Shown: positions 1 through 5,135, counted from the stretch's first letter. The stretch is 6,612 nt of DNA from Fen-999 sp035654135 (GCA_035654135.1 DASRXN010000134.1:1-6612), one strand, 5' to 3'. A program made the numbers and translations. The notes: a model not told the origin generated them from the letters alone.

Positions 1-970
1 GGTGGTCGGCGTCCAGCGCCAGCGCCACGCGCGCGAAGCCGGTCTGGAAGTGGGTGTCGACCATCGCATCCTGCAACTGGGCGCGGTGGCGTTCGATCTT
101 TTCGGGCACCGGCTGGCCGGAGAGCTGCGCCAGCGTCTGCGTGAAAGCGTCGCAGGCATCCAGGCCCATCAGGTGGTCGAAGCGAAAGTCAGGCACGGCG
201 GTACGCCGCTTCAGCGCATCGGCGGCGCGGGTCAGCGAGCGGCCGATCACCAGCGTCGCGATCGACTCGCCCATGGATTCGATCTCCGCCTTCGGCGTGC
301 CGCCAACGGTGAGCGCGGAGAACTTGCCGTCCATCAGATGGCCGTCGAGCGAATCGCCGATGTCCGGCAGCACCACGTGGCGCAGGCCGAACGCCTCGAT
401 CCAGTCCTTGAGTACCTCGATGTCGCCGGGGGTGAGCGACGAATTCGCCAGCACATTCACCTGCCGGCGGCGGCGCCCGACGTGGTTCGTCTCGGGCACC
501 ATGTACTCGACGATGGCCTCGACCGCGGCGGCGAAGCCGGTCTCCAGCGAACCCGTGAAGTCCGGCGTGTTCACCGGCACCACGGCGATGTGGTCGTACT
601 GCGGATACGTCTCGCGGAAGCGCTTCACCAGGCGGCGGATGTCCGTGCCCTGCGTTTCCGACAGCCCGGTCGTCGGCAGGCCGATGATCTCGGGCGAATT
701 CTTCTCGCAGATCGTCTTCAGCCCCTCGATGACGTTCTCGTCGGCGCCCATCACCGTCGACACCTGGTCCATCGCCGTCGTCTGCAGCGGAATCGGCTCG
801 CGGAAATGGCGCACGAAGAACACCTTGCCGAAGGCCGTGCAGCCCTGCGAGCCATGCATCATGGGGATGGCATTGCGCAAGCCGAGGAAAGCGAGCGACG
901 CCCCGACGGGCTGGCTCACCTTCAGCGGACTCACCGCCAGTGCTTTCGCGCGCTTCAGTATCTCGGCCAT
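1..970 (-). CDS. nifN: NifN, nitrogenase FeMo-cofactor scaffold subunit (partial, C-terminus beyond left edge)
   Basis: NifN pairs with NifE in the cytoplasmic NifEN heterotetramer, the scaffold on which the NifB-derived cluster becomes FeMo cofactor before transfer to the NifDK nitrogenase. I translated the minus strand by hand: ATG at 970-968 opens a frame that runs without a stop to the left edge, giving 323 of the usual 440-460 residues. Seen motifs include MAEILKRAKALAVSPLK at the N-terminus, HGSQGCTAF with Cys at residue 44, FFVRHFREPIPLQTTAMDQV, GLSETQG and VNTPDFTGSLETGFAAAV. Cys44 matches the NifN cysteine known to help bind the accessory Fe4S4 cluster of NifEN. The match to Azotobacter-type NifN is continuous, which separates it from NifE, NifK and NifD. 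No nifE lies directly upstream; a divergent unrelated gene is found there instead. A sigma-54/NifA promoter precedes the gene. The Shine-Dalgarno is weak (GGGG about 8 nt before ATG). Confidence 0.96.
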   Translation of the reverse strand, partial: MAEILKRAKALAVSPLKVSQPVGASLAFLGLRNAIPMMHGSQGCTAFGKVFFVRHFREPIPLQTTAMDQVSTVMGADENVIEGLKTICEKNSPEIIGLPTTGLSETQGTDIRRLVKRFRETYPQYDHIAVVPVNTPDFTGSLETGFAAAVEAIVEYMVPETNHVGRRRRQVNVLANSSLTPGDIEVLKDWIEAFGLRHVVLPDIGDSLDGHLMDGKFSALTVGGTPKAEIESMGESIATLVIGRSLTRAADALKRRTAVPDFRFDHLMGLDACDAFTQTLAQLSGQPVPEKIERHRAQLQDAMVDTHFQTGFARVALALDADH

Positions 971-1008
971 GACATTAGCCCCAAACAAAGGGAGGACAGC
1001 CCTTCCTT

Positions 1009-1025
1009 TGCAATGGCCATGCCAG
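1009..1025 (-). promoter_or_regulatory. Sigma-54 (RpoN) -24/-12 promoter of nifN
   Basis: Read on the minus strand the sequence is CTGGCATGGCCATTGCA. It fits the sigma-54 consensus YTGGCACGRNNNTTGCW at every specified base but one (C to T after TGGCA). The invariant GG (1023-1022) and GC (1011-1010) are 12 bases apart, as required. Transcription would start near 998, giving a leader of about 28 nt before the nifN ATG at 970. The gene identity, the enhancer site upstream and the spacing all support it. Confidence 0.85.
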
Positions 1026-1041
1026 AGCGGAATTACTTACG

Positions 1042-1054
1042 GTTCAATGGGTTG
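1042..1054. promoter_or_regulatory. Possible IHF site between NifA site and sigma-54 promoter
   Basis: The plus strand reads GTTCAATGGGTTG, which matches the TCAA-N4-TTR core of the IHF consensus (WATCAANNNNTTR) but not the first two positions. It lies between the activator site and the -24/-12 promoter, where IHF normally bends nif promoters. The flanks are not very AT-rich, so this is tentative. Confidence 0.4.
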
Positions 1055-1068
1055 GCGGAGATGCGGTT

Positions 1069-1084
1069 TGTAGGAAAGACGACA
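1069..1084. promoter_or_regulatory. NifA upstream activator sequence (TGT-N10-ACA)
   Basis: TGT at 1069-1071 and ACA at 1082-1084 are separated by exactly 10 bases, which is the NifA binding consensus. The centre lies about 78 bp upstream of the start site predicted from the sigma-54 promoter, a normal distance for a NifA enhancer. The motif is short and can occur by chance, but its position next to a nif gene with a sigma-54 promoter makes it convincing. It lies in the gap shared with the divergent NYN gene. Confidence 0.8.
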
Positions 1085-1106
1085 TCTGAGGGAAATGCTG
1101 GAATGG

Positions 1107-1133
1107 GTGGCGTGTTGCCACGACTGACTTTTT
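1107..1133 (+). repeat. Hairpin repeat, copy 1
   Basis: The arms GTGGC (1107-1111) and GCCAC (1117-1121) are complementary, with a sixth G-T pair possible inside. They are followed by GACTGAC and five T. The copy lies in the divergent nifN/NYN gap, between the NifA site and the NYN start. Two bases before it are GG, so there is no TAG here and no gene end. Confidence 0.85.
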
Positions 1134-1187
1134 CCTTCCCGTGCTAGCCTCCCGTCATCAAAGCCACCACAGAAAGGCCGCCACACC

Positions 1188-1910
1188 ATGTCCGATAACA
1201 ACAACCACGAGGACCGCGTTGCGGTGCTGGTCGATTGCGACAACACGTCGCCGGAGATTCTGGAATACGCGCTGTCGGTGGTGGCGCAGTTCGGCCGCGT
1301 GGTGGTGCGGCGCGGTTACGGCAACTACCAGACGCTGGCGAACAAGTGGCAGGAGGCGCTGGTACGGCTGGCGTTCACGCCCTGCCTGCAATATCAGTAC
1401 GCCTCGGGCAAGAACACCTCCGACATCGCGCTGGCGCTCGATGCGATCGAGGACCTGTTCGAACAGCGCGCGGAGACCTACTGCCTGGTGACCAGCGATT
1501 CCGATTTCGCCTACCTGTGCCGCAAGCTACGCGAGCGCGGCGCGACGGTGTGCATCGTCGGCGAGGAGAAGACGCCGGACGCGCTGCGCAACGCCAGCGA
1601 CAAGTTCTTCGAATACCAGCCGCCGGAAGCCGAGGGACAGAAGAAGACCCAGCCGAAGCCGGTGCAGAAGCAGCGGCCGAAGTCGCTGCTCGCCGCCGTG
1701 GCGCTGCTGGCGACGGAAGCGCCCGAGGGCTGGGTGCACCTGAGCGCGCTGGGCAGCTACCTGCGCCGCAGCGACCCGAGCTTCACGCCCAAGAAGTACG
1801 GCCACGGCGGGCTGCTGGAAATGGTGCAGACCTATCCCGACCTGCAAACGCGCAAGGACGCCGGCGCGCACTGGGTGCAACCGAAGGAAGCCGCCGCCAA
1901 GGCACAATAG
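1188..1910 (+). CDS. NYN-domain (PIN-like nuclease) protein with C-terminal LOTUS/OST-HTH domain
   Basis: 240 residues. Residues about 10-145 form a NYN domain, a PIN-like fold expected to be a metal-dependent ribonuclease. It opens with VLVDCDNTS (Asp16, Asp18, Asn19), continues with GKNTSDIALALDA (Asp79, Asp85) and has TSDSDF (Asp104, Asp106), which together would supply the acidic metal site. A basic, Lys/Gln/Pro-rich linker follows (about 146-165). Residues about 166-232 resemble the OST-HTH/LOTUS winged-helix module, with LLAAVALLATEAPEGWVHLS and later GLLEMVQTYPDL, thought to bind RNA. The predicted product is therefore a soluble RNA-binding ribonuclease; the RNA target is unknown. The ATG at 1188 is chosen for the AGAAAGG motif at 1171-1177 and because the domain begins just after it. 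The TAG stop shares its G with repeat copy 2. Glyoxalase follows after 35 bp. Confidence 0.92.
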   Translation: MSDNNNHEDRVAVLVDCDNTSPEILEYALSVVAQFGRVVVRRGYGNYQTLANKWQEALVRLAFTPCLQYQYASGKNTSDIALALDAIEDLFEQRAETYCLVTSDSDFAYLCRKLRERGATVCIVGEEKTPDALRNASDKFFEYQPPEAEGQKKTQPKPVQKQRPKSLLAAVALLATEAPEGWVHLSALGSYLRRSDPSFTPKKYGHGGLLEMVQTYPDLQTRKDAGAHWVQPKEAAAKAQ

Positions 1911-1935
1911 TGGCGTCTCGCCACGACTGACTTTT
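1910..1935 (+). repeat. Hairpin repeat, copy 2
   Basis: This is a perfect copy: GTGGCG, loop TCT, CGCCAC, then GACTGACTTTT. Its first G is the last base of the TAG stop (1908-1910) of the NYN gene. Its last T is followed at once by GAGGA, the ribosome binding site of glyoxalase, so the copy fills the intercistronic gap almost exactly. Confidence 0.92.
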
Positions 1936-1940
1936 GAGGA
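1936..1940 (+). promoter_or_regulatory. Ribosome binding site of glyoxalase I
   Basis: GAGGA lies 5 nt before the ATG at 1946 and directly abuts the T-tract of repeat copy 2. It decides the start: an upstream TTG at 1934 in the same frame would lie inside the repeat and has no site of its own. Confidence 0.75.
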
Positions 1941-1945
1941 CGACC

Positions 1946-2329
1946 ATGCGCCTGCTCCACACCATGCTCCGAACCGGCGACCTCGACCGGGCCATCGCTT
2001 TCTACTCCGACGTGCTCGGCATGAAGCTCCTGCGCCGCAAGGACTACCCGGAAGGCAAGTTCACGCTGGCCTTCATCGGCTATGGCGACGAAGCCAGTAA
2101 TTCGGTGATCGAACTGACCTACAACTGGGGCGTCAGCCAGTACGAGCTGGGCACGGCCTACGGCCACATCGCCATCGAGGTGGACGATGTCTATGCGGCC
2201 TGCGCGGCGGCCAAGGCCAAGGGGGCCCGCATCGTGCGCGAGGCCGGACCGATGAACGCGGGCACGACCGTCATCGCCTTCATCGCCGACCCCGACGGCT
2301 ACTTCATCGAACTGATCGGCCGCAAATAG
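1946..2329 (+). CDS. gloA: Lactoylglutathione lyase (glyoxalase I, Ni-dependent short type)
   Basis: This enzyme isomerises the hemithioacetal of methylglyoxal and glutathione to S-lactoylglutathione, the first step of methylglyoxal detoxification in the cytoplasm. 127 residues, the usual length of the short bacterial form. The protein starts MRLLHTMLR. All four metal ligands fall at the same positions as in E. coli GlxI: His5, Glu56 (in SVIELTYNWG), His74 (in AYGHIAIEV) and Glu122 (in DPDGYFIELI). The lack of the eukaryotic N-terminal extension and insertions points to the Ni/Co-activated class; the metal is inferred from the family. The ATG at 1946 is set by GAGGA at 1936-1940 and by the His5 position. 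It may be co-transcribed with the NYN gene 35 bp upstream, as I see no clear promoter in that gap. The TAG stop overlaps repeat copy 3. Confidence 0.97.
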   Translation: MRLLHTMLRTGDLDRAIAFYSDVLGMKLLRRKDYPEGKFTLAFIGYGDEASNSVIELTYNWGVSQYELGTAYGHIAIEVDDVYAACAAAKAKGARIVREAGPMNAGTTVIAFIADPDGYFIELIGRK

Positions 2330-2353
2330 TGGCGTATCGCCACGGCTGACTTT
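2329..2353 (+). repeat. Hairpin repeat, copy 3
   Basis: GTGGCG, loop TAT, CGCCAC, then GGCTGAC and three T. The first G is the last base of the gloA TAG stop (2327-2329). The copy lies in a convergent gap; the stop of the minus-strand OsmC gene begins 10 bases beyond the T-tract. Confidence 0.9.
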
Positions 2354-2362
2354 GTGGCCTTC

Positions 2363-2752
2363 TCAGCCCTCGACGGCTTCGAGCGAGATTGCCGGCGAGG
2401 TTTCGAGCGCCTTCTTGACAGGACAGGCACCGGCGTTGCGCAGCAAACCGGCCACGTGATCCTTCGGGAAACTCGACGGCACGCGAACCCGCAGCTTGAT
2501 GTCGGTCAGTTGGTGCGCGGCGTTGAAAACCGGCTCCAGTTCGACCCGGATACCGTCGTGCGGCAGGTTCCACTTGCGGCAGTAACGCTGCGCGAAGTAG
2601 GCCGTGCAGGCGGCAACGCCGGTCAGGAAGATGTCGTAGGGAGCGGGCGCGGTGTCCTCGCCCCAGGGATTCGGCTGATCGGAATCGATGACGAACTTGT
2701 CGTCGATGCGGGTCTGGATCTTGGCGCCGTCCAGCACGTGGGAAACGATCAT
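2363..2752 (-). CDS. OsmC-family protein
   Basis: 129 residues. OsmC/Ohr-fold proteins are small cytoplasmic dimers that reduce organic hydroperoxides through two cysteines; several subfamilies have no assigned substrate. Features seen are a strand-rich N-terminal part (IQTRIDDKFVIDSDQPNPWGE), the central helix with GVAACTAYFAQRYC (Cys49, Cys58) and the C-terminal NAGACPVKKALETSP (Cys110). Cys49 and Cys110 correspond to the usual conserved pair, so thiol peroxidase activity is possible. The short form and the PNPWGEDTAPAPYD stretch look more like the YhfA/general OsmC-like group than Ohr. The ATG at 2752 is supported by AAGGAG (2765-2760 on the minus strand) 7 nt upstream. A palindrome overlapping the likely -10 box suggests its own repressor. 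It converges with gloA. Confidence 0.9.
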   Translation of the reverse strand: MIVSHVLDGAKIQTRIDDKFVIDSDQPNPWGEDTAPAPYDIFLTGVAACTAYFAQRYCRKWNLPHDGIRVELEPVFNAAHQLTDIKLRVRVPSSFPKDHVAGLLRNAGACPVKKALETSPAISLEAVEG

Positions 2753-2771
2753 GGGAAAGCTCCTTCATTTC

Positions 2772-2787
2772 ATTAGACACCGCTAAT
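2772..2787. promoter_or_regulatory. Palindromic operator candidate overlapping OsmC promoter
   Basis: ATTAG (2772-2776) and CTAAT (2783-2787) form a perfect inverted repeat with a 6-base spacer. The plausible minus-strand -10 box TATATT (2790-2785) overlaps the right half, and transcription would start inside the spacer, close to 2778. This geometry suits a dimeric repressor that blocks initiation. I cannot name the regulator, and the -35 box is poor. Confidence 0.5.
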
Positions 2788-2876
2788 ATACACACCTCCT
2801 CCCGAACGACTCGACGATCATGACTTTGCTTTGGCTTCCGTTGGGCGGCGTCGCCCGGTCAACACCATCCACCCTG

Positions 2877-2902
2877 GTGGCGTATTGTCACGACTGACTT
2901 TT
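2877..2902 (+). repeat. Hairpin repeat, copy 4
   Basis: GTGGCG, loop TAT, TGTCAC, then GACTGACTTTT. Two G-T pairs replace G-C in the stem. The copy lies in the divergent OsmC/YaiI gap, 16 bases before the YaiI ATG. The bases before it are TG, so there is no stop codon here. Confidence 0.85.
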
Positions 2903-2918
2903 CCCGTACCCTTCCCCC

Positions 2919-3371
2919 ATGCAAATCTGGGTCGATGCCGATGCCTGCCCGAAGCCGATCAAGGAAATCCTGTTCCGGGCGGCGACGCGCACGGGCATTG
3001 CCGTAACGCTGATAGCCAACCAGATGCTTGCCGTGCCGCGCTCGCCGCACATCCGCGCGGTGCAGGTGCCGAAGGGCTTCGACGTGGCGGACAACGAGAT
3101 CGCGCAGCGCGTGGCGACGGGCGACCTGGTGATCACCGCCGACATTCCGCTGGCGTCTGAAGTAATCGCCAAGGGCGGGCGGGTGCTGACGCCGCGCGGC
3201 GAACCCTACGACAAGGGCAGCATTGCGGCGGCGCTGACCATGCGCAACTTCATGGACACGCTGCGTTCGACGGGCGTGGAGACCGGCGGGCCGGCGTCGT
3301 TCTCGGCCAGCGACCAGCACGCCTTCGCGCGGCAGTTGGATCGCGAATTGATGGGAAAGAAGCCCGACTAG
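2919..3371 (+). CDS. yaiI: YaiI/YqxD family protein (DUF188, UPF0178)
   Basis: 150 residues, the normal family length. This widespread family has a PIN-like fold with a cluster of acidic residues that suggests a metal-dependent nuclease, but no function is established. The diagnostic N-terminus MQIWVDADACPKPIKEIL (Asp6, Asp8) is present, followed by VPKGFDVADNEI (Asp55, Asp58, Glu60), GDLVITADIPLA (Asp69, Asp75) and TPRGEPYDKGSIAAAL. The C-terminal GGPASFSASDQHAFARQLD is also typical. The ATG at 2919 begins exactly at the family's conserved start. No Shine-Dalgarno precedes it (the upstream bases are CCCTTCCCCC), so it may be translated from a leaderless or nearly leaderless mRNA. The TAG stop shares its G with repeat copy 5. 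Confidence 0.93.
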   Translation: MQIWVDADACPKPIKEILFRAATRTGIAVTLIANQMLAVPRSPHIRAVQVPKGFDVADNEIAQRVATGDLVITADIPLASEVIAKGGRVLTPRGEPYDKGSIAAALTMRNFMDTLRSTGVETGGPASFSASDQHAFARQLDRELMGKKPD

Positions 3372-3392
3372 TGGCGTACCGCCACGGCTGAC
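3371..3392 (+). repeat. Hairpin repeat, copy 5 (tail truncated)
   Basis: GTGGCG, loop TAC, CGCCAC, then GGCTGAC. The T-tract is missing and the sequence continues CAGCCCGAAG into another structured block. The first G is the last base of the yaiI TAG stop (3369-3371). Confidence 0.88.
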
Positions 3393-3394
3393 CA

Positions 3395-3473
3395 GCCCGA
3401 AGGGCGCAGGACGCCACGAAGTGGCGGTCCCGAGCAACGCGAGGGATGGGGCGCAGCCCCACACTCTTCGGGC
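3395..3473. repeat. Nested inverted-repeat block (possible small mobile element or structured RNA)
   Basis: Outer arms GCCCGAAG (3395-3402) and CTTCGGGC (3466-3473) pair perfectly. Inside are two perfect 6-bp hairpins with 3-nt loops: CGCCAC-GAA-GTGGCG (3412-3426) and TGGGGC-GCA-GCCCCA (3447-3461). Three pairings in 79 bases is far more than expected by chance, and no gene covers the block. The first inner hairpin carries the arms of copy 5 in reverse order, so alternative pairings are possible. Confidence 0.65.
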
Positions 3474-3548
3474 CGATCGCGCACTCTCTTGAGGCATCAC
3501 GCACCGTTCCCGGTCAGCGCGGCAAATACACCTGCACCTTGTGGTGGA

Positions 3549-3578
3549 TTGAACTCGCTGATCTGACAGGGAAATGAT
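3549..3578 (+). promoter_or_regulatory. Weak sigma-70-like promoter candidate for the 89-residue gene
   Basis: TTGAAC (3549-3554) and AATGAT (3573-3578) are 18 bases apart, each matching four of six consensus bases. A start near 3585 would leave a leader of about 64 nt. The remainder of the 3474-3648 stretch shows no other recognisable signal. Confidence 0.3.
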
Positions 3579-3648
3579 TTTCGCCGGGTTGCGGCCTGCA
3601 TCTTGCTCGCTTGTCGGGGAAGTCATCGACGACAGATGGAGCAACCAG

Positions 3649-3918
3649 ATGATCTCCCTGAACGAATGCATCGGCATGAGCGGGTTGCAGGAGGAGGAAG
3701 TGGCCGTCGTGGCGGAGCACGAGCACCTGCCGCTGATGGTGGCGGCGGAGCTGGCGCAGACGCTGCTGGAGACGCCAAGAGGCCTCTATTCCCTGCACGT
3801 GATGTTCCGGGACCGGCTCGCAGCGCTGGCCACGGGCCGCGAGCGGGTCAAGGAACACCAGCTCGCGGCCCTGTACGCGCAGTTCCGCATCCGCCATCCG
3901 TTGCCGCGCATTCTCTGA
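3649..3918 (+). CDS. Small conserved-looking hypothetical protein (89 residues)
   Basis: I cannot assign a function. The frame is open from 3574, but ATG at 3649 is preferred because GGAG (3638-3641) lies 7 nt before it and the preceding residues look non-native. The protein is acidic near the N-terminus (SGLQEEEVAVVAEHEHLP, residues 11-28), then amphipathic and helical (VAAELAQTLLETPRGLYSLH), and ends in a basic stretch with HPLPRIL. There is no signal peptide, membrane segment or cysteine pair apart from Cys7. The composition and clear start indicate a real soluble all-helical protein, and I have the impression of similar small proteins in other proteobacteria, but no named family comes to mind. 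It is the only plus-strand gene here followed by another gene without a hairpin repeat, and it ends in TGA, not TAG. Confidence 0.75.
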   Translation: MISLNECIGMSGLQEEEVAVVAEHEHLPLMVAAELAQTLLETPRGLYSLHVMFRDRLAALATGRERVKEHQLAALYAQFRIRHPLPRIL

Positions 3919-3940
3919 AGTTGGCGCCGAAGCCGCGGCT

Positions 3941-3946
3941 TACACT
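3941..3946 (+). promoter_or_regulatory. Possible -10 box of yceH
   Basis: TACACT lies 28 bases before the yceH ATG, which would give a leader of about 22 nt. The -35 region at the right distance (AAGTTG, 3918-3923) is poor, so this is a weak call. Confidence 0.3.
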
Positions 3947-3974
3947 ACGGCGTCCGCATTTCAGGAATCACGCA

Positions 3975-4628
3975 ATGAGCATCGAACTCTCCCCGCTCGA
4001 AGCGCGCGTCATCGGCTGCCTGATCGAAAAGCAGATCACCACGCCCGAGCAGTACCCGCTCTCGCTCAACGCCCTGGTGAATGCCTGCAACCAGAAGAGC
4101 AACCGCGACCCTGTGATGGAACTCGCCGAAGCGGAGGTGCAGGCCACACTTGACGGGCTGGTGAAACGCTATCAGGTCAGCGAACACGGCGGCTTCGGCA
4201 GCCGGGTGGCCAAGTACCAGCACCGCTTCTGCAACACCGAGTACGGGACACTGAAGTTCTCGCCGCAGGAACTAGGCATCGTCTGCGAACTGCTGCTGCG
4301 CGGCCCACAGACGCCGGGCGAGCTGCGCAGCCGGGCCAGCCGAATGGCCCGTTTCAACGGCGCCGATGAAGTGGAAGCGGCGCTCGATGCGCTGGCGCGG
4401 CGCGAGGACGGACCCTTCGTCGTCCGCCTGCCGCGCGAATCGGGCAAGCGCGAATCGCGCTATGCCCACCTGTTCAGCGGCGAGCCGGACATTGCCGCTG
4501 CGCCCGAACCAGCTACGCCGTCGACGGGACATCCCCCCGGCCGACTCGAACTGATCGAGCAGCGGCTGGCCGAACTGGAGGCCGAAGTCGCGCGCCTGCG
4601 CGAACAACTGGCGGCGCAGCGGCCCTAG
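3975..4628 (+). CDS. yceH: YceH family protein (DUF480)
   Basis: 217 residues, as in typical YceH. The family has two winged-helix domains and no established role. The first domain (about residues 5-85) holds LSPLEARVIGCLIEKQITTP, YPLSLNALVNACNQKSNRDP and KYQHRF, all diagnostic. The second (about 92-165) holds LLLRGPQTPGELRSRASRM. A Pro/Ala-rich linker (172-190) leads to a C-terminal coiled coil, LIEQRLAELEAEVARLREQL (193-212), likely for self-association. Winged-helix domains suggest nucleic acid binding, but that is inference. ATG at 3975 is supported by AGGAA (3963-3967) 7 nt upstream; a longer frame open from 3603 is antisense-like filler. The TAG stop shares its G with repeat copy 6. It converges with the SRPBCC gene. 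Confidence 0.95.
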   Translation: MSIELSPLEARVIGCLIEKQITTPEQYPLSLNALVNACNQKSNRDPVMELAEAEVQATLDGLVKRYQVSEHGGFGSRVAKYQHRFCNTEYGTLKFSPQELGIVCELLLRGPQTPGELRSRASRMARFNGADEVEAALDALARREDGPFVVRLPRESGKRESRYAHLFSGEPDIAAAPEPATPSTGHPPGRLELIEQRLAELEAEVARLREQLAAQRP

Positions 4629-4653
4629 TGGCGTCTCGCCACGACTGACTTTT
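4628..4653 (+). repeat. Hairpin repeat, copy 6
   Basis: A perfect copy, identical to copy 2 across all 26 bases: GTGGCG, loop TCT, CGCCAC, GACTGACTTTT. The first G is the last base of the yceH TAG stop (4626-4628). The stop of the convergent SRPBCC gene begins 8 bases beyond the T-tract. Confidence 0.92.
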
Positions 4654-4660
4654 CCCGGTC

Positions 4661-5107
4661 TCAGTCCGGAATCTCGGCCTCGACCAGTTTTGCCAGCAGG
4701 AGCAGCGATTCCTGCCAGCCCAGATAGCAGCCTTCGGCGGGAATCACCTCGGGCACGCCCTCCTGCACGATGTCCACGTCCGTCCCGCAGGACACGGCCT
4801 TCAGGGTGATTGTGGTCACCATCTCGCCTGGCACATTTGGGTCGTCGAAGGCATCGGTATGTCGGATGCGTTCGTTCGCCACGAGTTCGAGATAGCGGCC
4901 GCCAAAGGCGTGGCTATTGCCAGTGGTGAAGTTCGTGAACGACATCTTGTAGGCGCCACCGACTTTGGCATCCAGTTGGTGAACCCGGCAGGTGAAGCCG
5001 TTGGGCGGCAGCCATTTGGCCACAGCGTCGGCATCGAGGAACGCGCGATAGATTCGTTCGGGTGGCGCGCGGAGCACCCGGTGCAGGCGAATGGTGTTTG
5101 CGGGCAT
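4661..5107 (-). CDS. SRPBCC (AHSA1/START-like) domain protein
   Basis: 148 residues. The fold is a helix-grip with a deep hydrophobic pocket; members of this AHSA1-like group (formerly grouped with polyketide cyclases) are presumed to bind small ligands, but the ligand of this subgroup is unknown. The N-terminus IRLHRVLRAPPERIYRAFLD, the motif AVAKWLPPNGFTCRVHQLDA, then GGAYKMSFTNFTTGNSHAFG, and the C-terminal GCYLGWQESLLLLAKLVE are all typical and cover the whole domain. The protein is soluble with no signal peptide. ATG at 5107 is chosen because GAAAGGA lies 7 nt upstream and the longer open frame to 5266 reads across the lipoprotein gene. It follows the lipoprotein gene by 28 bp in the same direction, so the two are probably co-transcribed. 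Confidence 0.93.
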   Translation of the reverse strand: MPANTIRLHRVLRAPPERIYRAFLDADAVAKWLPPNGFTCRVHQLDAKVGGAYKMSFTNFTTGNSHAFGGRYLELVANERIRHTDAFDDPNVPGEMVTTITLKAVSCGTDVDIVQEGVPEVIPAEGCYLGWQESLLLLAKLVEAEIPD

Positions 5108-5135
5108 GGTCTTGTCCTTTCCGTCGCGCACTACG

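Noticed and set aside
1113..1128. Second NifA-type site starting at TGT 1113
   Set aside because: Ten bases on, the sequence is GAC, not ACA; it is part of repeat copy 1.
2..1147. Long plus-strand open frames (381 and 339 codons) opposite nifN
   Set aside because: They are antisense to a well-recognised nifN, show composition typical of GC-rich shadow frames (His/Arg/Ala rich) and run into the nifN promoter region.
1910..1935. Repeat copies as classical Rho-independent terminators
   Set aside because: The T-tract is 3-5 bases and separated from the stem by 7 bases; copy 5 has no T-tract; on the minus strand no T-tract follows the stem. A 3'-end role is still possible.
2859..3677. 272-codon minus-strand frame across yaiI and the structured gap
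   Set aside because: It lies antisense to the clear yaiI gene and passes through repeats 4 and 5 and the hairpin block; no family resemblance.
3603..4628. Longer start (341 residues) for YceH
   Set aside because: It would overlap the 89-residue gene in another frame; the family begins at MSIELSPLEARV and AGGAA precedes that ATG.
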